A DNA stretch of 64,000 nucleotides from Gordoniibacillus chartarius (GTDB taxonomy: Bacteria; Bacillota; Bacilli; Paenibacillales; NBRC-103111): contig NZ_JBHLWN010000046.1 of NCBI RefSeq assembly GCF_042432825.1, positions 60,588 to 124,587 of the forward strand, given 5' to 3'. The notes beneath the pieces are model-generated. The model did not search any database. It was not told the DNA's origin and was given only the letters and a program-made list of their open reading frames with translations. The translations under genes and the position numbers were made by a program. Numbering within the stretch: the first letter of the stretch is position 1; each line of letters begins with the position of its first letter. Shown here one piece after another: positions 1 through 7,984 of the stretch.

Positions 1-1
1 G

Positions 2-109
2 ATGATGCCGATGCTGATGCTGCTGACCGCCCACTTCGCTGTGCAAGGCGGGATGCTGGCTTGGACGGCAGGCAAAGGAGCGGGCCGGCTCGTCGCCCAG
101 CGACGGTAA
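2..109 (+). CDS. C-terminal tail of a truncated unknown protein
   Basis: An open frame enters from the left edge and ends in TAA at 107-109. The visible 36 residues are hydrophobic (methionine, leucine and alanine rich) and finish with a basic tail ending LVAQRR, which suits the last membrane helix and cytoplasmic end of an integral membrane protein. The frame is open to the first base, so the gene starts outside the window. The fragment is too short to assign a family. Confidence 0.45.
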   Translation: MMPMLMLLTAHFAVQGGMLAWTAGKGAGRLVAQRR

Positions 110-169
110 CCGAACCCGCTCCTCCGGTTCGCGGCAATCGCAAACGCCTGTAAGCTGCTGTTGTCTAAT

Positions 170-598
170 CTAGGCGCGACCTGCGGCCTCCGAACGTCCG
201 AACATTTGCTTTGCGCAATATTCAATGATGTCGCTGCGTCTGACAATGCCGATAAAATGGTCGAAATCGTCAATGACGGGTACGAAGTTCTGCGTTTTGG
301 CCAAATCGATCAAATCTTCCATCTGTGCATGGATATGAACCGGTTTGTTGCGCATGCGCAGCGGCACATCCTCCAGCAGGTGGCGATGAGCGTTCTCGAA
401 CGACACACCTTCCGTGTTCTTGAGGTACCAGAGCAGGTCGCCTTCCGTCACCGTTCCAACGTAGCGGCCGTCATCCGTGAGCATCGGCACCGCCGAATAG
501 CGGTGGAATTCCATGCGTTCAAGCGTCTGGCGCAAAGTGGAATGAATCGTCACGGTAATGACATCTTGCTTCGGCAGTAAGAAAAAGGCCACGTTCAT
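170..598 (-). CDS. Paired CBS-domain protein
   Basis: A 142-residue protein made almost only of two CBS repeats (about residues 8-60 and 75-135). Each shows the usual pattern of hydrophobic strands ending in a D-rich turn (VGTVTEGDLLWYL and IGIVRRSDIIEY). Stand-alone CBS pairs bind adenine nucleotides or cyclic di-AMP and act as energy or second-messenger sensors; the ligand here cannot be read from sequence. The ATG at 598 follows AAGGAG about ten bases upstream. The gene is divergent from the acetyltransferase at 793, and a near-consensus CcpA operator lies between them. It is not obviously acuB, although acuB is missing from the acu locus near 39 kb. Confidence 0.8.
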   Translation of the reverse strand: MNVAFFLLPKQDVITVTIHSTLRQTLERMEFHRYSAVPMLTDDGRYVGTVTEGDLLWYLKNTEGVSFENAHRHLLEDVPLRMRNKPVHIHAQMEDLIDLAKTQNFVPVIDDFDHFIGIVRRSDIIEYCAKQMFGRSEAAGRA

Positions 599-688
599 CG
601 AACATAAGCTCCTTCGATTTACAAGATTCCCCCTTCGCTATTGTACCAAAAATATGGATGCAGCTAAAGCGGCGAACAAGCCCATTTT

Positions 689-702
689 TGCTAGCGCTTT
701 CA
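689..702 (-). promoter_or_regulatory. CcpA operator (cre) between divergent genes
   Basis: On the minus strand this reads TGAAAGCGCTAGCA, which fits the CcpA operator consensus TGWAANCGNTNWCA at every defined base. It lies about 90 bases from each flanking start codon. A likely minus-strand -10 (TACAAT, plus-strand 640-645, preceded by TGG) and a likely plus-strand promoter (724-753) both lie downstream of it. The operator is therefore about 60 bases upstream of each predicted start site, a position more typical of CcpA activation than of repression. CcpA is encoded in this window at 36175. Confidence 0.7.
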
Positions 703-723
703 TATGCTTGCCGATTCCTCTCA

Positions 724-753
724 TTGGACAAGCGGCCGCTCTCCGGGTAAGAT
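724..753 (+). promoter_or_regulatory. SigA promoter for the acetyltransferase gene
   Basis: TTGGAC at 724-729 and TAAGAT at 748-753 are separated by 18 bases, a reasonable SigA match. It reads toward the gene at 793, and the cre at 689-702 sits just upstream of the -35. Confidence 0.5.
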
Positions 754-792
754 CAAGAGGACAACATTGTAACTGCAAGGGAGTGACTTCAA

Positions 793-1230
793 GTGAACAT
801 CATTCATGTGCGGAGCCAGGATGAGCTGGAGGCTTGCTTCGATATCCGCAAGGAAGTATTCGTCGCCGAGCAGCAGGTGCCGGAGGAAGAAGAGCTCGAC
901 GAATTCGACGCGTCGCCGGACGCTTGCCGCCATTTTCTGATGCTTCAAGGCGAAGAAGCGGTGGCAGCGGCCCGCTGGCGATATTATGACGAGAAGACGG
1001 CCAAGCTGCAGCGCGTAGCGGTAAGGAAGCCATATCGCGGCTTGGGCTTAGGCAGGGAGCTTATCCTGCACATGGAGCGCGATGCGAAGGAGCAGGGCTG
1101 TGAAGCTTCCGTGCTGGACGGACAATGCCAGGCGGAGCCGTTTTACCGTAAGCTAGGGTATGTGGTCATTTCGGAAGAGCCGTTCTACGACGCCGGCATT
1201 CTCCACGTTCGGATGAAGAAGAAGCTGTAG
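793..1230 (+). CDS. GNAT-family N-acetyltransferase (YjcF/ElaA-like)
   Basis: A 145-residue protein starting at GTG 793, with AAGGGAG about eight bases upstream. The acetyl-CoA loop is visible around residues 75-95 (VAVRKPYRGLGLGRELILHM, the Q/RxxGxG/A signature), followed by the C-terminal AEPFYRKLGYV segment typical of the family. Expected to move an acetyl group from acetyl-CoA to an amine; the substrate is unknown. It is a single-gene transcript between its own promoter and a strong terminator that begins inside the last codons. The upstream cre may place it under CcpA control. Confidence 0.85.
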   Translation: MNIIHVRSQDELEACFDIRKEVFVAEQQVPEEEELDEFDASPDACRHFLMLQGEEAVAAARWRYYDEKTAKLQRVAVRKPYRGLGLGRELILHMERDAKEQGCEASVLDGQCQAEPFYRKLGYVVISEEPFYDAGILHVRMKKKL

Positions 1231-1257
1231 CCCGCCGGGCTGCAGCTTCTTCTTTTT
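1216..1257 (+). terminator. Rho-independent terminator after the acetyltransferase
   Basis: A stem of about 18 base pairs with one mismatch (arms 1216-1234 and 1237-1253), a very short loop and a run of T. The left arm contains the last coding triplets and the stop codon. Confidence 0.8.
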
Positions 1258-1302
1258 AAGTCTATACGGGGTACATCCGGGGGGATTGTTCAAGCTCAAG
1301 GG

Positions 1303-2907
1303 TCAGCCTGTTTCCTCTGCGGCCGTCAAAACGGGGAACGTCAAGACGAATGTGGTCCCTTCGCCGACAATGCTCTCCACCTCGAGCGTACCTTCATGAT
1401 CCTGCACGATTTTGTAGGAGATGGACAGTCCCAGCCCGGTTCCGTAGTCCTTCGTCGTATAGAAAGGATGGAAAATCGTTTCCAGACGGTCGCTCGGTAT
1501 GCCGACGCCGGTATCCTGGATTTCGACGACAGCGCGGTTCGAAATCTCCTTCATGCGAATGTACAGCACCCCGCCCGGATTCATTGCCTCATATGCGTTC
1601 TTCACGAGATTAAGCAGCAGCTGCACCATCTTGTCGGGATCCATCCAGAGCAGCAGAGGAGCTTGCGGATGCTCATAAACGAGCTTGAGGCCAAGGCGCG
1701 AAGCCTCGGATTCGGTCAGGGCAATGACACGCTGCAGGCACGTCTGGAGCGAATGGGCCCGGAAGTCGGTGCTCTGCGGCTTGGAAAATTGCAAAAATTC
1801 CGCGGTCAGCTCGCTCATACGGTCGATCTCCTCCATAATGAGCGAATACCACGCTTCAATGTTGTAGCCGTTCGACTTGGAAATTTGCAGAAATCCGCGC
1901 ACCGCCGTAAGCGGATTGCGAATCTCGTGGGCCATGCCGGAGGCTAGCTCGCCGACAACCCGCAGCTTCTCCGAACGCAGCAGATGCTCTTCCCTCTCGA
2001 GCCACAGCTCCCGCTTTTTCATGTACAGCCGGTTCTCGGCTTCCCCGAGCAGGCTGTCCTTCGTCCGGGCGTCGCCGGGGTAACTGGCCATGCCATAGGT
2101 CATGCGAATGCCGGTCAGCTTCGGCAGCTCCGAGTCCAGCAGCTGTCTCGTATGCTCGTAGACCGGCTCGCTGTCCTGCAGCGGCAGCACGAGGGCGAAC
2201 TCATCGCCGCCGTAACGGGCAATCAGCTTCGCATCGGCGAACGAGATGACGAGCAGATCGGCGATCTGCTTCAGGATCAGGTTGCCGGTACGGTAGCCGC
2301 GCGAGGTGTTCATCGATTTCAAGTCGGCGCAATCGATCAGCACGAGCAGCAGCGGCTCGGGAGCGGCGACCAGCTTCTCCAGGATGCGGTGTGACTCTTC
2401 AAAGTTGGTTAAGCCGGTGAGCGGATCTTTACCGAGAAGGGCGGAATGCTCTCGTTGCAGCTTGTCCGCGAGCCGCATCCGGCTCACGATCAGCTCCAGC
2501 ATAATGTGCCCGAAGACGATGAAAAGCAGGGTGAAGACAGCGGCATACCCCAGGTTGGCGTATATATGGATCTTCATGGCTTGAGGGATCGATATAGCCG
2601 CGAACATGGTATAGTAGACGAGACCAATCACCCGGAGCCGAGTCAGATTGTGCGACAGGTAATATTCGCGCCCAAGGACCAGGAAATAGAGGAACAAGAT
2701 CCACCAGTCATTGATGAACCAATGCAGCAATAGTAAGGAAGCGATCCGAATCCCCCGCCGAATCGGTCCGCCGTCGGGCAGCAACACCAAGGTTACGAAT
2801 AGGGCAAGGGCGGCAAGTGTAGGAATGACGTTCGTAAAATCGACTATCGAAAGGTAGGAAATCGCAATAAATGCGGCATAACTAGCGATTATCCACTTAT
2901 AAACCAT
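1303..2907 (-). CDS. Membrane sensor histidine kinase with an internal GGDEF domain
   Basis: Domain order: about five or six membrane helices (residues 1-145), a GGDEF domain (about 160-300, signature YGGDEFALVLP at 232-242), a HisKA dimerisation domain with phospho-acceptor H327 in MAHEIRNPLT, and an HATPase_c domain (N box NLVKNAYEAM, G boxes DTGVGIP and GTGLGL). The kinase half resembles the sporulation kinases of Bacillus. In the GGDEF domain the first metal aspartate and the signature are kept, but the aspartate that usually contacts the guanine base is asparagine (GYRTGN) and the RxF motif after DPLTGLTN is altered. It may bind GTP or act as a degenerate sensor. ATG 2907 is preferred because GGAG lies 11 bases upstream; the GTG at 2919 overlaps that site. 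No response regulator is adjacent. Confidence 0.85.
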   Translation of the reverse strand: MVYKWIIASYAAFIAISYLSIVDFTNVIPTLAALALFVTLVLLPDGGPIRRGIRIASLLLLHWFINDWWILFLYFLVLGREYYLSHNLTRLRVIGLVYYTMFAAISIPQAMKIHIYANLGYAAVFTLLFIVFGHIMLELIVSRMRLADKLQREHSALLGKDPLTGLTNFEESHRILEKLVAAPEPLLLVLIDCADLKSMNTSRGYRTGNLILKQIADLLVISFADAKLIARYGGDEFALVLPLQDSEPVYEHTRQLLDSELPKLTGIRMTYGMASYPGDARTKDSLLGEAENRLYMKKRELWLEREEHLLRSEKLRVVGELASGMAHEIRNPLTAVRGFLQISKSNGYNIEAWYSLIMEEIDRMSELTAEFLQFSKPQSTDFRAHSLQTCLQRVIALTESEASRLGLKLVYEHPQAPLLLWMDPDKMVQLLLNLVKNAYEAMNPGGVLYIRMKEISNRAVVEIQDTGVGIPSDRLETIFHPFYTTKDYGTGLGLSISYKIVQDHEGTLEVESIVGEGTTFVLTFPVLTAAEETG

Positions 2908-3041
2908 AGCTGTGCACACTCCAAGTGAATCGACCTGTTTACATATGTGAACTTTCGATGAACTCTTCCTTACAAGTTCTCTATTCTCTTTGAAATCCCT
3001 GCCAAATAATTGAAGTCACCTGCCGAAAGTTGTAAAAATGA

Positions 3042-3076
3042 AGAAAAAGCCCCGACGCGGGGGGGCGTCTGGGGCT
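3042..3076 (-). terminator. Terminator of the DUF3892-CDF operon
   Basis: On the minus strand, AGCCCC-A-GACGC pairs with GCGTCGGGGCT (plus-strand arms 3048-3058 and 3065-3076, one bulge), followed by TTTTTCTT. It closes the transcript that contains the cation exporter. Confidence 0.7.
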
Positions 3077-3138
3077 AACGTTATAGGTCGAGCAAAGTCG
3101 CAACACGTCGGAAAATTTCGGAAACCGGGTGTGCCCGC

Positions 3139-4077
3139 CTAGGGCTCCTTCGCCGTCCCGGCCGTCTCATTCGAATCATGAGACCATGGATTCAAATGAA
3201 TCAACACTTCGTCGACTTCCGGCCGCGAGGAACGGATCGTCTGCTGAATATGCTTGACGACGTTATGGCCTTCCCGGATCGTCATATGCTCCGGCACGCT
3301 GGCCCGTATGTCGACAAACACATGCGTGCCGAGCTCCCGCGCCCGAAGCCGGTCAATGCGCTTGACGGAAGGCACCTGACGCACGAGCTCGGCATAAGCC
3401 TTCAGCTGCTCCGCCGGGACAGCTTTCTCCATCAGCACGTCGATGGATTCTTTACCCATCTCATAAGCAAGCTTCAGCACAAGTAAGGAAACGGCGAAGC
3501 CGGCAATCGGATCGGCGTAGCCGAGAATCGGATAGCCGGTCCAGCCACCGACCAGGCCGACGCCGATTCCGATGACGGCAGCGATCGAGGCGTATACGTC
3601 GGCCAAATGATCGTAGGCGGTAGCGATGAGTCCCTTGCTGGACAGCTCGCGGCCGAGCTTCATCGTATACGTATACAGCCACTGCTTCCACACCAGCGAG
3701 ACAATTGCGGCGCCGAGCGCCAAATAATGGGCGGGCGGCGGCGGCTCGAAGAGCGCTTCGAGGGCGTGATATGCCATATAGATGGCGGCGGCCGCGAGCA
3801 CGACGGCGACGAAGGCCGCACCGAGCACTTCGGCTTTGCCGTGCCCGTAGGGATGGTCTTCGTCGGCGGGATTGCGGGAGATGCGCATCGAGCCGAACGT
3901 CGCTACGGTAGCCACGACGTCGCCGGCGTTATGGATGCCGTCGGCAATAAGGACACTGCTGCGCAGGAAGAAGCCGCCGATCAGCTTCATCAAGGTCAAG
4001 ACGACGTTGCTGACCAGGCTGATCCAGGCGGCCCGCATGCCATTGCGCTCCAAATGGTCTTTCGATATCGTCGTCAA
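3139..4077 (-). CDS. Cation diffusion facilitator (CDF) metal exporter
   Basis: A 312-residue CDF protein with six membrane helices and a cytoplasmic C-terminal domain (from about residue 215) ending in a His-containing tail. Metal-site motifs are present: ADGIHNAGDVV in helix 2, HPYGHGKAE after helix 3 and AYDHLADVYAS in helix 5. It exports divalent cations (manganese, zinc or iron) against protons. The overall look is like the manganese exporters MneP/MneS, but the metal cannot be fixed from sequence. It starts with TTG at 4077, GGAG nine bases upstream, 17 bases after the DUF3892 gene, so the two form an operon. Confidence 0.88.
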   Translation of the reverse strand: MTTISKDHLERNGMRAAWISLVSNVVLTLMKLIGGFFLRSSVLIADGIHNAGDVVATVATFGSMRISRNPADEDHPYGHGKAEVLGAAFVAVVLAAAAIYMAYHALEALFEPPPPAHYLALGAAIVSLVWKQWLYTYTMKLGRELSSKGLIATAYDHLADVYASIAAVIGIGVGLVGGWTGYPILGYADPIAGFAVSLLVLKLAYEMGKESIDVLMEKAVPAEQLKAYAELVRQVPSVKRIDRLRARELGTHVFVDIRASVPEHMTIREGHNVVKHIQQTIRSSRPEVDEVLIHLNPWSHDSNETAGTAKEP

Positions 4078-4094
4078 CGTGTCGTGCTCCGTTG

Positions 4095-4328
4095 TCAGAA
4101 TTCAGGCAGATTGTCGAGGTTGTTCGACGGGTCGCCGTCCGCATTGGAACGAAGGTGCGGTTCCCCGTCTCTGCCGGTGAAGACGTTAAGACCTGCGATT
4201 TGACCGCCCCGAACCATTTGCTGCGCCGTCTTGTAGTCGACGCTTTGACCGTTGCTGAGCTGGAGCTCTACGATGTCTCCGTCGCCGTTTTTCCGAACCG
4301 CGGTAACCTGCAGCTGTTGTTCTGTCAT
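4095..4328 (-). CDS. DUF3892 small protein
   Basis: A 77-residue protein with the conserved DUF3892 layout: an N-terminal VRKNGDGDIVELQLSNG strand pair and the end motif GLNVFTGRDGEPHLRSNADGD...NNLDNLP. The function of the family is unknown. AGGAGGG lies eight bases before the ATG at 4328. It is the first gene of a two-gene minus-strand operon with the CDF exporter, which may hint at a link to metal homeostasis, but that is inference only. Confidence 0.8.
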   Translation of the reverse strand: MTEQQLQVTAVRKNGDGDIVELQLSNGQSVDYKTAQQMVRGGQIAGLNVFTGRDGEPHLRSNADGDPSNNLDNLPEF

Positions 4329-4411
4329 GGATGCACCCTCCTGAATAGGTGATAATAGGGCTGGGCCCGTTGTTAGTATTGCGCATTCGCCCGGGTCTTA
4401 TCCCCCGAAAC

Positions 4412-4453
4412 GAAGAAGCCGTTCCATCCCGGGCAGGATAGAACGGCTTCCTG
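4412..4453 (-). terminator. Terminator of the metallo-hydrolase gene
   Basis: GAAGCCGTTC (4415-4424) pairs with GAACGGCTTC (4441-4450), and the stem continues inward through ATCC/GGAT with one mismatch. The T-rich tail on the minus strand is weak. Confidence 0.6.
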
Positions 4454-4455
4454 GA

Positions 4456-5199
4456 TTACACAAGCTCGTAAAGGCAATGCTGCACCGCAAATTTCATACG
4501 TCCCGTTTCCGCGTTCAGATCCATGTCGTCTCCGTAATGCATGAGCGTAATGCGCTCCTGCAGCTCCTCCGGAAGCGTCAAGAGCTCGCTTAAGGCTGCA
4601 TGAACGATACCCGGGGAGGAGAGCTGGCAATCATGGAAAATGTATTTGCAGCCGCGCTCCTCCACGATCCGCTTCAAGAGCGCCGGCGTGAATACGATGT
4701 CGGCGGTGTAAAACAGCAAATCGTTAATGATCAGCGAGCAGCTGAACTTTTGTTGAATATGATCGGTACGAATCAGTTCGATCGTAAGGTTGTCGGCAAT
4801 AGGCGTATTGACGTTCTCTTTCATCAAGACGACGTCGAAATAGTCCGAAAGTCCGTGAAATCCTTCTACAACATTCTCGAGTCCGCCGCGAAGCGAATGG
4901 TTCCACAGCGGCTTCTCCAGCGCTTCCGGAAGGAACAGCTTGATGCGTTTGCGTCCGTAGGAATAGCACAAGCGGAGAGCGATTTCCTCCAGGCCGCCGA
5001 TATGGTCCGCATGCTGGTGAGTAATGAGAATGCCGTCAAGCCGGTCTAGAGGAAACTGCAAATCATGCAGCGATCTTGGTGCCGTGACGCCGCAATCGAT
5101 GAGCAGGTTGAAATTGGTGCCGTATACGAGAGCGTTATTGTTGTAATATTTCTTCGCAAACGCGCTGCCCGTGCCGATCATTTGGATGCGAACCGTCAA
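4456..5199 (-). CDS. Metallo-beta-lactamase fold hydrolase (RNase Z-like)
   Basis: A 247-residue single-domain MBL-fold protein. The zinc motif HQHADHIGG is at about residues 60-68, with later ligands suggested by DCG, TADIVF and FHDCQLS. The domain begins with RIQMIGTGSAF, as in RNase Z and related arylsulfatase-like hydrolases. The exosite of true RNase Z is not evident, so it is a hydrolase of unknown substrate. TTG 5199 is the start, with AGGAGG eight bases upstream. It is a monocistronic gene with its own terminator. Confidence 0.8.
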   Translation of the reverse strand: MTVRIQMIGTGSAFAKKYYNNNALVYGTNFNLLIDCGVTAPRSLHDLQFPLDRLDGILITHQHADHIGGLEEIALRLCYSYGRKRIKLFLPEALEKPLWNHSLRGGLENVVEGFHGLSDYFDVVLMKENVNTPIADNLTIELIRTDHIQQKFSCSLIINDLLFYTADIVFTPALLKRIVEERGCKYIFHDCQLSSPGIVHAALSELLTLPEELQERITLMHYGDDMDLNAETGRMKFAVQHCLYELV

Positions 5200-5363
5200 C
5201 CGAAGCGACCTCCTACATTCGACAAAATATGCCTATTTTACTTTATCATTCGATGCTTGAATTTTCAACCGAAAGATGACGAGTCATGGGACCTATCCGG
5301 AAAGTTTTCTCAGAAGGGGACGAATGTTATAATGAGAGTCGACACATCAACGGAGGATGGAAC

Positions 5364-5849
5364 ATGCCAGTATCGTTCAATTCAGGGCTTCATTTAATTT
5401 CCTTCATTTTAACGCTCGCTGCGGCGAGCGCACTCATCTTCATTCGGCTCAGAGCTTCCAGCAGGCCTATCAACGCAGCGAAAATCGTAGCCCCGCCGCT
5501 CGGCATGAGCACCGGCTTTATGATGTTCGTATACCCGCCGACGCATATCCCGCTCCTGTGGGCGGCGATCGCTTTTGCCGTAGGCGTCGTATTCTTCTCG
5601 TATCCGCTCATTTTGACGACCAAGCTCCAGGTGGAGCAGCGCGCCGTATATGCGAGACGGTCCAAGGCTTTCATCTTCATCCTTCTCGCTTTATTGGTGC
5701 TGCGGGTAGCTGCGCACGGCTATATCGAAGAATTCATTACGATTTATCAAACGGCGGCCGTCTTCTTCATTCTCGCCTTCGGTATGATCGTACCGTGGCG
5801 CATTTATATGTTCGTGCAGTATCGCAAGCTGATTCGTTCGATCGGCTGA
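5364..5849 (+). CDS. CcdC-family membrane protein
   Basis: A 161-residue protein with four or five membrane helices, of the CcdC family named after the third gene of the B. subtilis cytochrome c biogenesis (ccdA) locus. Visible features are basic loops between helices and a conserved FMMFVYPPTHIP segment after helix 2. CcdC has no known essential role in cytochrome c maturation, so the function is open. ATG 5364 is chosen because CGGAGG lies seven bases upstream. No ccdA or ccdB is adjacent. The hydrolase gene follows after 32 bases in the same direction. Confidence 0.75.
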   Translation: MPVSFNSGLHLISFILTLAAASALIFIRLRASSRPINAAKIVAPPLGMSTGFMMFVYPPTHIPLLWAAIAFAVGVVFFSYPLILTTKLQVEQRAVYARRSKAFIFILLALLVLRVAAHGYIEEFITIYQTAAVFFILAFGMIVPWRIYMFVQYRKLIRSIG

Positions 5850-5881
5850 AACAATCGGGACAAGAAAGCGTGGAGTCGACT

Positions 5882-6784
5882 ATGTTCGCTGCTTTATGGG
5901 GGATAGGAGCGTTGGGCGTTGCGGCGGCCGTCGGGACAGCCGCTTATTCGGCGGCGGTCGGCTGGAAGCTGACGCATCCGGTCCGCAAGCCGGTGACGGC
6001 ATCGCCTTCGGATATGGATTTATCGTATTCTTGCGTCCGTTTTCCCAGCCGGGGCGGCGAAGAGACGCTGGACGGCTGGTGGATTCCGGCCGCTGCGGGA
6101 ACGAAGCCGAAGGCGACGGTTATTTTCTCGCACGGCTATGCGGGGAACCGGCTTGAGGAAGGGCTGCCGGCGCTCGCTTTGGCTGCGGCGCTCGTGAAGG
6201 CGGACTGCAACGTGCTGATGTACGATTTCCGCAACAGCGGCCAGTCTACCGGAACGTTAACCTCGGTCGGTTATCACGAGCACAAGGATGTGCTTGGCGC
6301 CGTCGACTGGGCTTTGCAGCAAGGAGCGGATCGAATCGTGCTGCTTGGCTTTTCCATGGGGGCGACGTCTTCGCTGCTCGCGGCTGCTAAGGAGCCGGCT
6401 GTGGCGGCGGTGATCGCCGACAGTCCATTCTCGCATCTGACGCGCTACTTGCGCCGTAATTTGCCGGTTTGGACTCGTCTGCCCAATTTCCCGTTCACTC
6501 CCCTCATCCTGACGATATTGCCGCTCTTGACCGGGACGAAGCCGGACGAAGTCGATGCGGAGGCAGCTGTCGAGCGGATTTACCCGCGGCCGGTCCTGTT
6601 CGTCCATAGCGAGCGGGACGGCGCCATTCCGTCATCGAACAGCGCCGAGCTGGCCGCCCGTCACCCCGACCGCTTTGAGCTTTGGCTGACGGACGACGGT
6701 ACTCATGTCGGCTCGTACCGCGCCGATCCGGACGCGTATACGAAGCGGATACTGGCGTTTCTGGAACGGGTGCGGCCAGACTGA
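5882..6784 (+). CDS. Membrane-anchored alpha/beta hydrolase
   Basis: A 300-residue serine hydrolase. It has an N-terminal membrane anchor (residues 1-25), the oxyanion-side SHGYAGNR motif, nucleophile motif GFSMGA, a likely catalytic aspartate in HSERDGAIP and a histidine in DDGTHVGSY near the C-terminus. This is the arrangement of YqkD/BAAT-like hydrolases. The substrate is unknown. The start ATG 5882 has TGGAG six bases upstream; an in-frame GTG at 5870 is possible but worse placed. It probably shares a transcript with the CcdC-like gene. Confidence 0.82.
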   Translation: MFAALWGIGALGVAAAVGTAAYSAAVGWKLTHPVRKPVTASPSDMDLSYSCVRFPSRGGEETLDGWWIPAAAGTKPKATVIFSHGYAGNRLEEGLPALALAAALVKADCNVLMYDFRNSGQSTGTLTSVGYHEHKDVLGAVDWALQQGADRIVLLGFSMGATSSLLAAAKEPAVAAVIADSPFSHLTRYLRRNLPVWTRLPNFPFTPLILTILPLLTGTKPDEVDAEAAVERIYPRPVLFVHSERDGAIPSSNSAELAARHPDRFELWLTDDGTHVGSYRADPDAYTKRILAFLERVRPD

Positions 6785-6883
6785 AAATTTCTTAAGATTT
6801 GTGCCTGGTGCAGGCGCAACTATCGCCATCGTTCGGAGTATAAACAAGTACTAAGTACTCACACGATGGAGGTTCGGGTTTAC

Positions 6884-7507
6884 ATGAAAGCACAACGTTT
6901 GCTCACCCTGATGATCGCCGCCTTTATTCTTAGCACCGGTGTCGTGACAGGCGCGTCGATGTGGGGGGATTATGACGGAAATGCGAAAGCGAGACTGTTC
7001 GTGAACGATGAAGAGAAGACGTTCTCGGACTCGGAGGTGCCGGCGTTCATTACGCACGGCTCGACGGTGCTGCCGCTTCGCACGCTGTCGCAATCGCTGA
7101 TGGCACTCGTTCGATGGGACAACAGCAACAAGACGGTATCGATCTATAAGCCGAACGTTCAGATCATTACATCCAGCGGCCTGACGCAGAAGGACAACAA
7201 TTATACGATCAGCAATCCGTTCGATGTGGTGAATACGTCGGATGCGCTCAACTTCTACCTGTATGCGAGCGTGGACAACTTGAAGACGAACATCCAATCG
7301 TTCAAAATTTCGATCAAGACGCCGAGCGGCGGCGACCTTGTCGAACCGGTCGTTTCCTCCGTTTCGTCGGACTATTTCATCTACACCTGGCAGTTCAAGC
7401 GGGTTGAGTTTACCGAATACGGCAAGTATACGGTTCAATTCGCCGCGAAGCTGGATGACGGCTCCGATTATATGGTGATCGGCGAGAAGCAAATTGTGCG
7501 TCAATAA
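6884..7507 (+). CDS. Exported protein with a copper-amine-oxidase N-terminal-like domain
   Basis: A 207-residue protein. A signal peptide covers about residues 1-25 (KAQR start, hydrophobic core, cleavage near TGAS). Residues about 38-85 form one copper amine oxidase N-terminal-like repeat (LFVNDEEKTF...VLPLRTLSQSLMALVRWDNSNKTVSIY), a domain common on Paenibacillus cell-surface and exported proteins where it is not catalytic. The C-terminal 120 residues look like a beta-sandwich of unknown role. ATG 6884 is preferred because GGAGG lies 11 bases upstream. A second protein of this type is at 16528. Confidence 0.75.
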   Translation: MKAQRLLTLMIAAFILSTGVVTGASMWGDYDGNAKARLFVNDEEKTFSDSEVPAFITHGSTVLPLRTLSQSLMALVRWDNSNKTVSIYKPNVQIITSSGLTQKDNNYTISNPFDVVNTSDALNFYLYASVDNLKTNIQSFKISIKTPSGGDLVEPVVSSVSSDYFIYTWQFKRVEFTEYGKYTVQFAAKLDDGSDYMVIGEKQIVRQ

Positions 7508-7520
7508 TATGGAAATTGGA

Positions 7521-7544
7521 AAGAGGCGCTTGCGGGCGCCTCTT
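7521..7544 (+). terminator. Hairpin after the copper-amine-oxidase-domain gene
   Basis: AAGAGGCGC (7521-7529) and GCGCCTCTT (7536-7544) form a nine-pair stem. The following bases are only moderately T-rich, so termination may be partial. Confidence 0.55.
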
Positions 7545-7618
7545 CGCGTTGACCTGCCCCTAAGCTTAATGGTAGTATGTATCGGAGGAAGTTAAATCCA
7601 GTGAAATGAGGTTCTCGA

Positions 7619-7924
7619 ATGAGCGACCATAAGCACGATCACAATCACGACCACGATCACGACCACGAGCATGAAGAAGAAGTGTTTCTCGTCACGGATG
7701 AAGCCGGCGTCGAGCACGAGATGGTGATCGTCTACACGTTCGAATCGCAGGATAAGGGGTACGCAGTGCTGCTGGATCGTAACGATCCTGATGCTGACGG
7801 CGTTATTTTCCGGATTGAAGAGGAGAACGACGAGGCGTTCCTGATCGGTATCGAAGACGAGGAAGAATGGAACCGGGTTGCGCAAATCTACAATGAGATT
7901 GTGGCCCAAGAGGAAGACGAGTAA
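7619..7924 (+). CDS. DUF1292 (YrzB-like) protein with a His/Asp-rich N-terminus
   Basis: A 101-residue acidic protein. The body from about residue 21 (EVFLVTDEAGVEHEMVIVYTFE... to WNRVAQIYNEIV) matches the DUF1292/YrzB family, which in Bacillus lies near the alaS-yrrK region and has no known function. It is unusual in its first 20 residues, where His and Asp alternate, a pattern expected to bind divalent metals such as nickel or zinc. ATG 7619 has GAGG seven bases upstream. The gene is followed by a strong terminator. Confidence 0.8.
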   Translation: MSDHKHDHNHDHDHDHEHEEEVFLVTDEAGVEHEMVIVYTFESQDKGYAVLLDRNDPDADGVIFRIEEENDEAFLIGIEDEEEWNRVAQIYNEIVAQEEDE

Positions 7925-7939
7925 CGATAGACGGGCAGG

Positions 7940-7984
7940 AAAGCCCTTCCGCCGCTGACTAGACAGCGATGGAAGGGCTTTTTT
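7940..7984 (+). terminator. Terminator after the DUF1292 gene
   Basis: AAGCCCTTCC (7941-7950) pairs with GGAAGGGCTT (7971-7980), followed by T6. The loop has a smaller internal CGCT/AGCG pairing. Confidence 0.85.

Noticed and set aside
111..133. Hairpin CGAACC/GGTTCG as terminator of the CBS gene
   Set aside because: The stem has six pairs and there is no T run on either strand.
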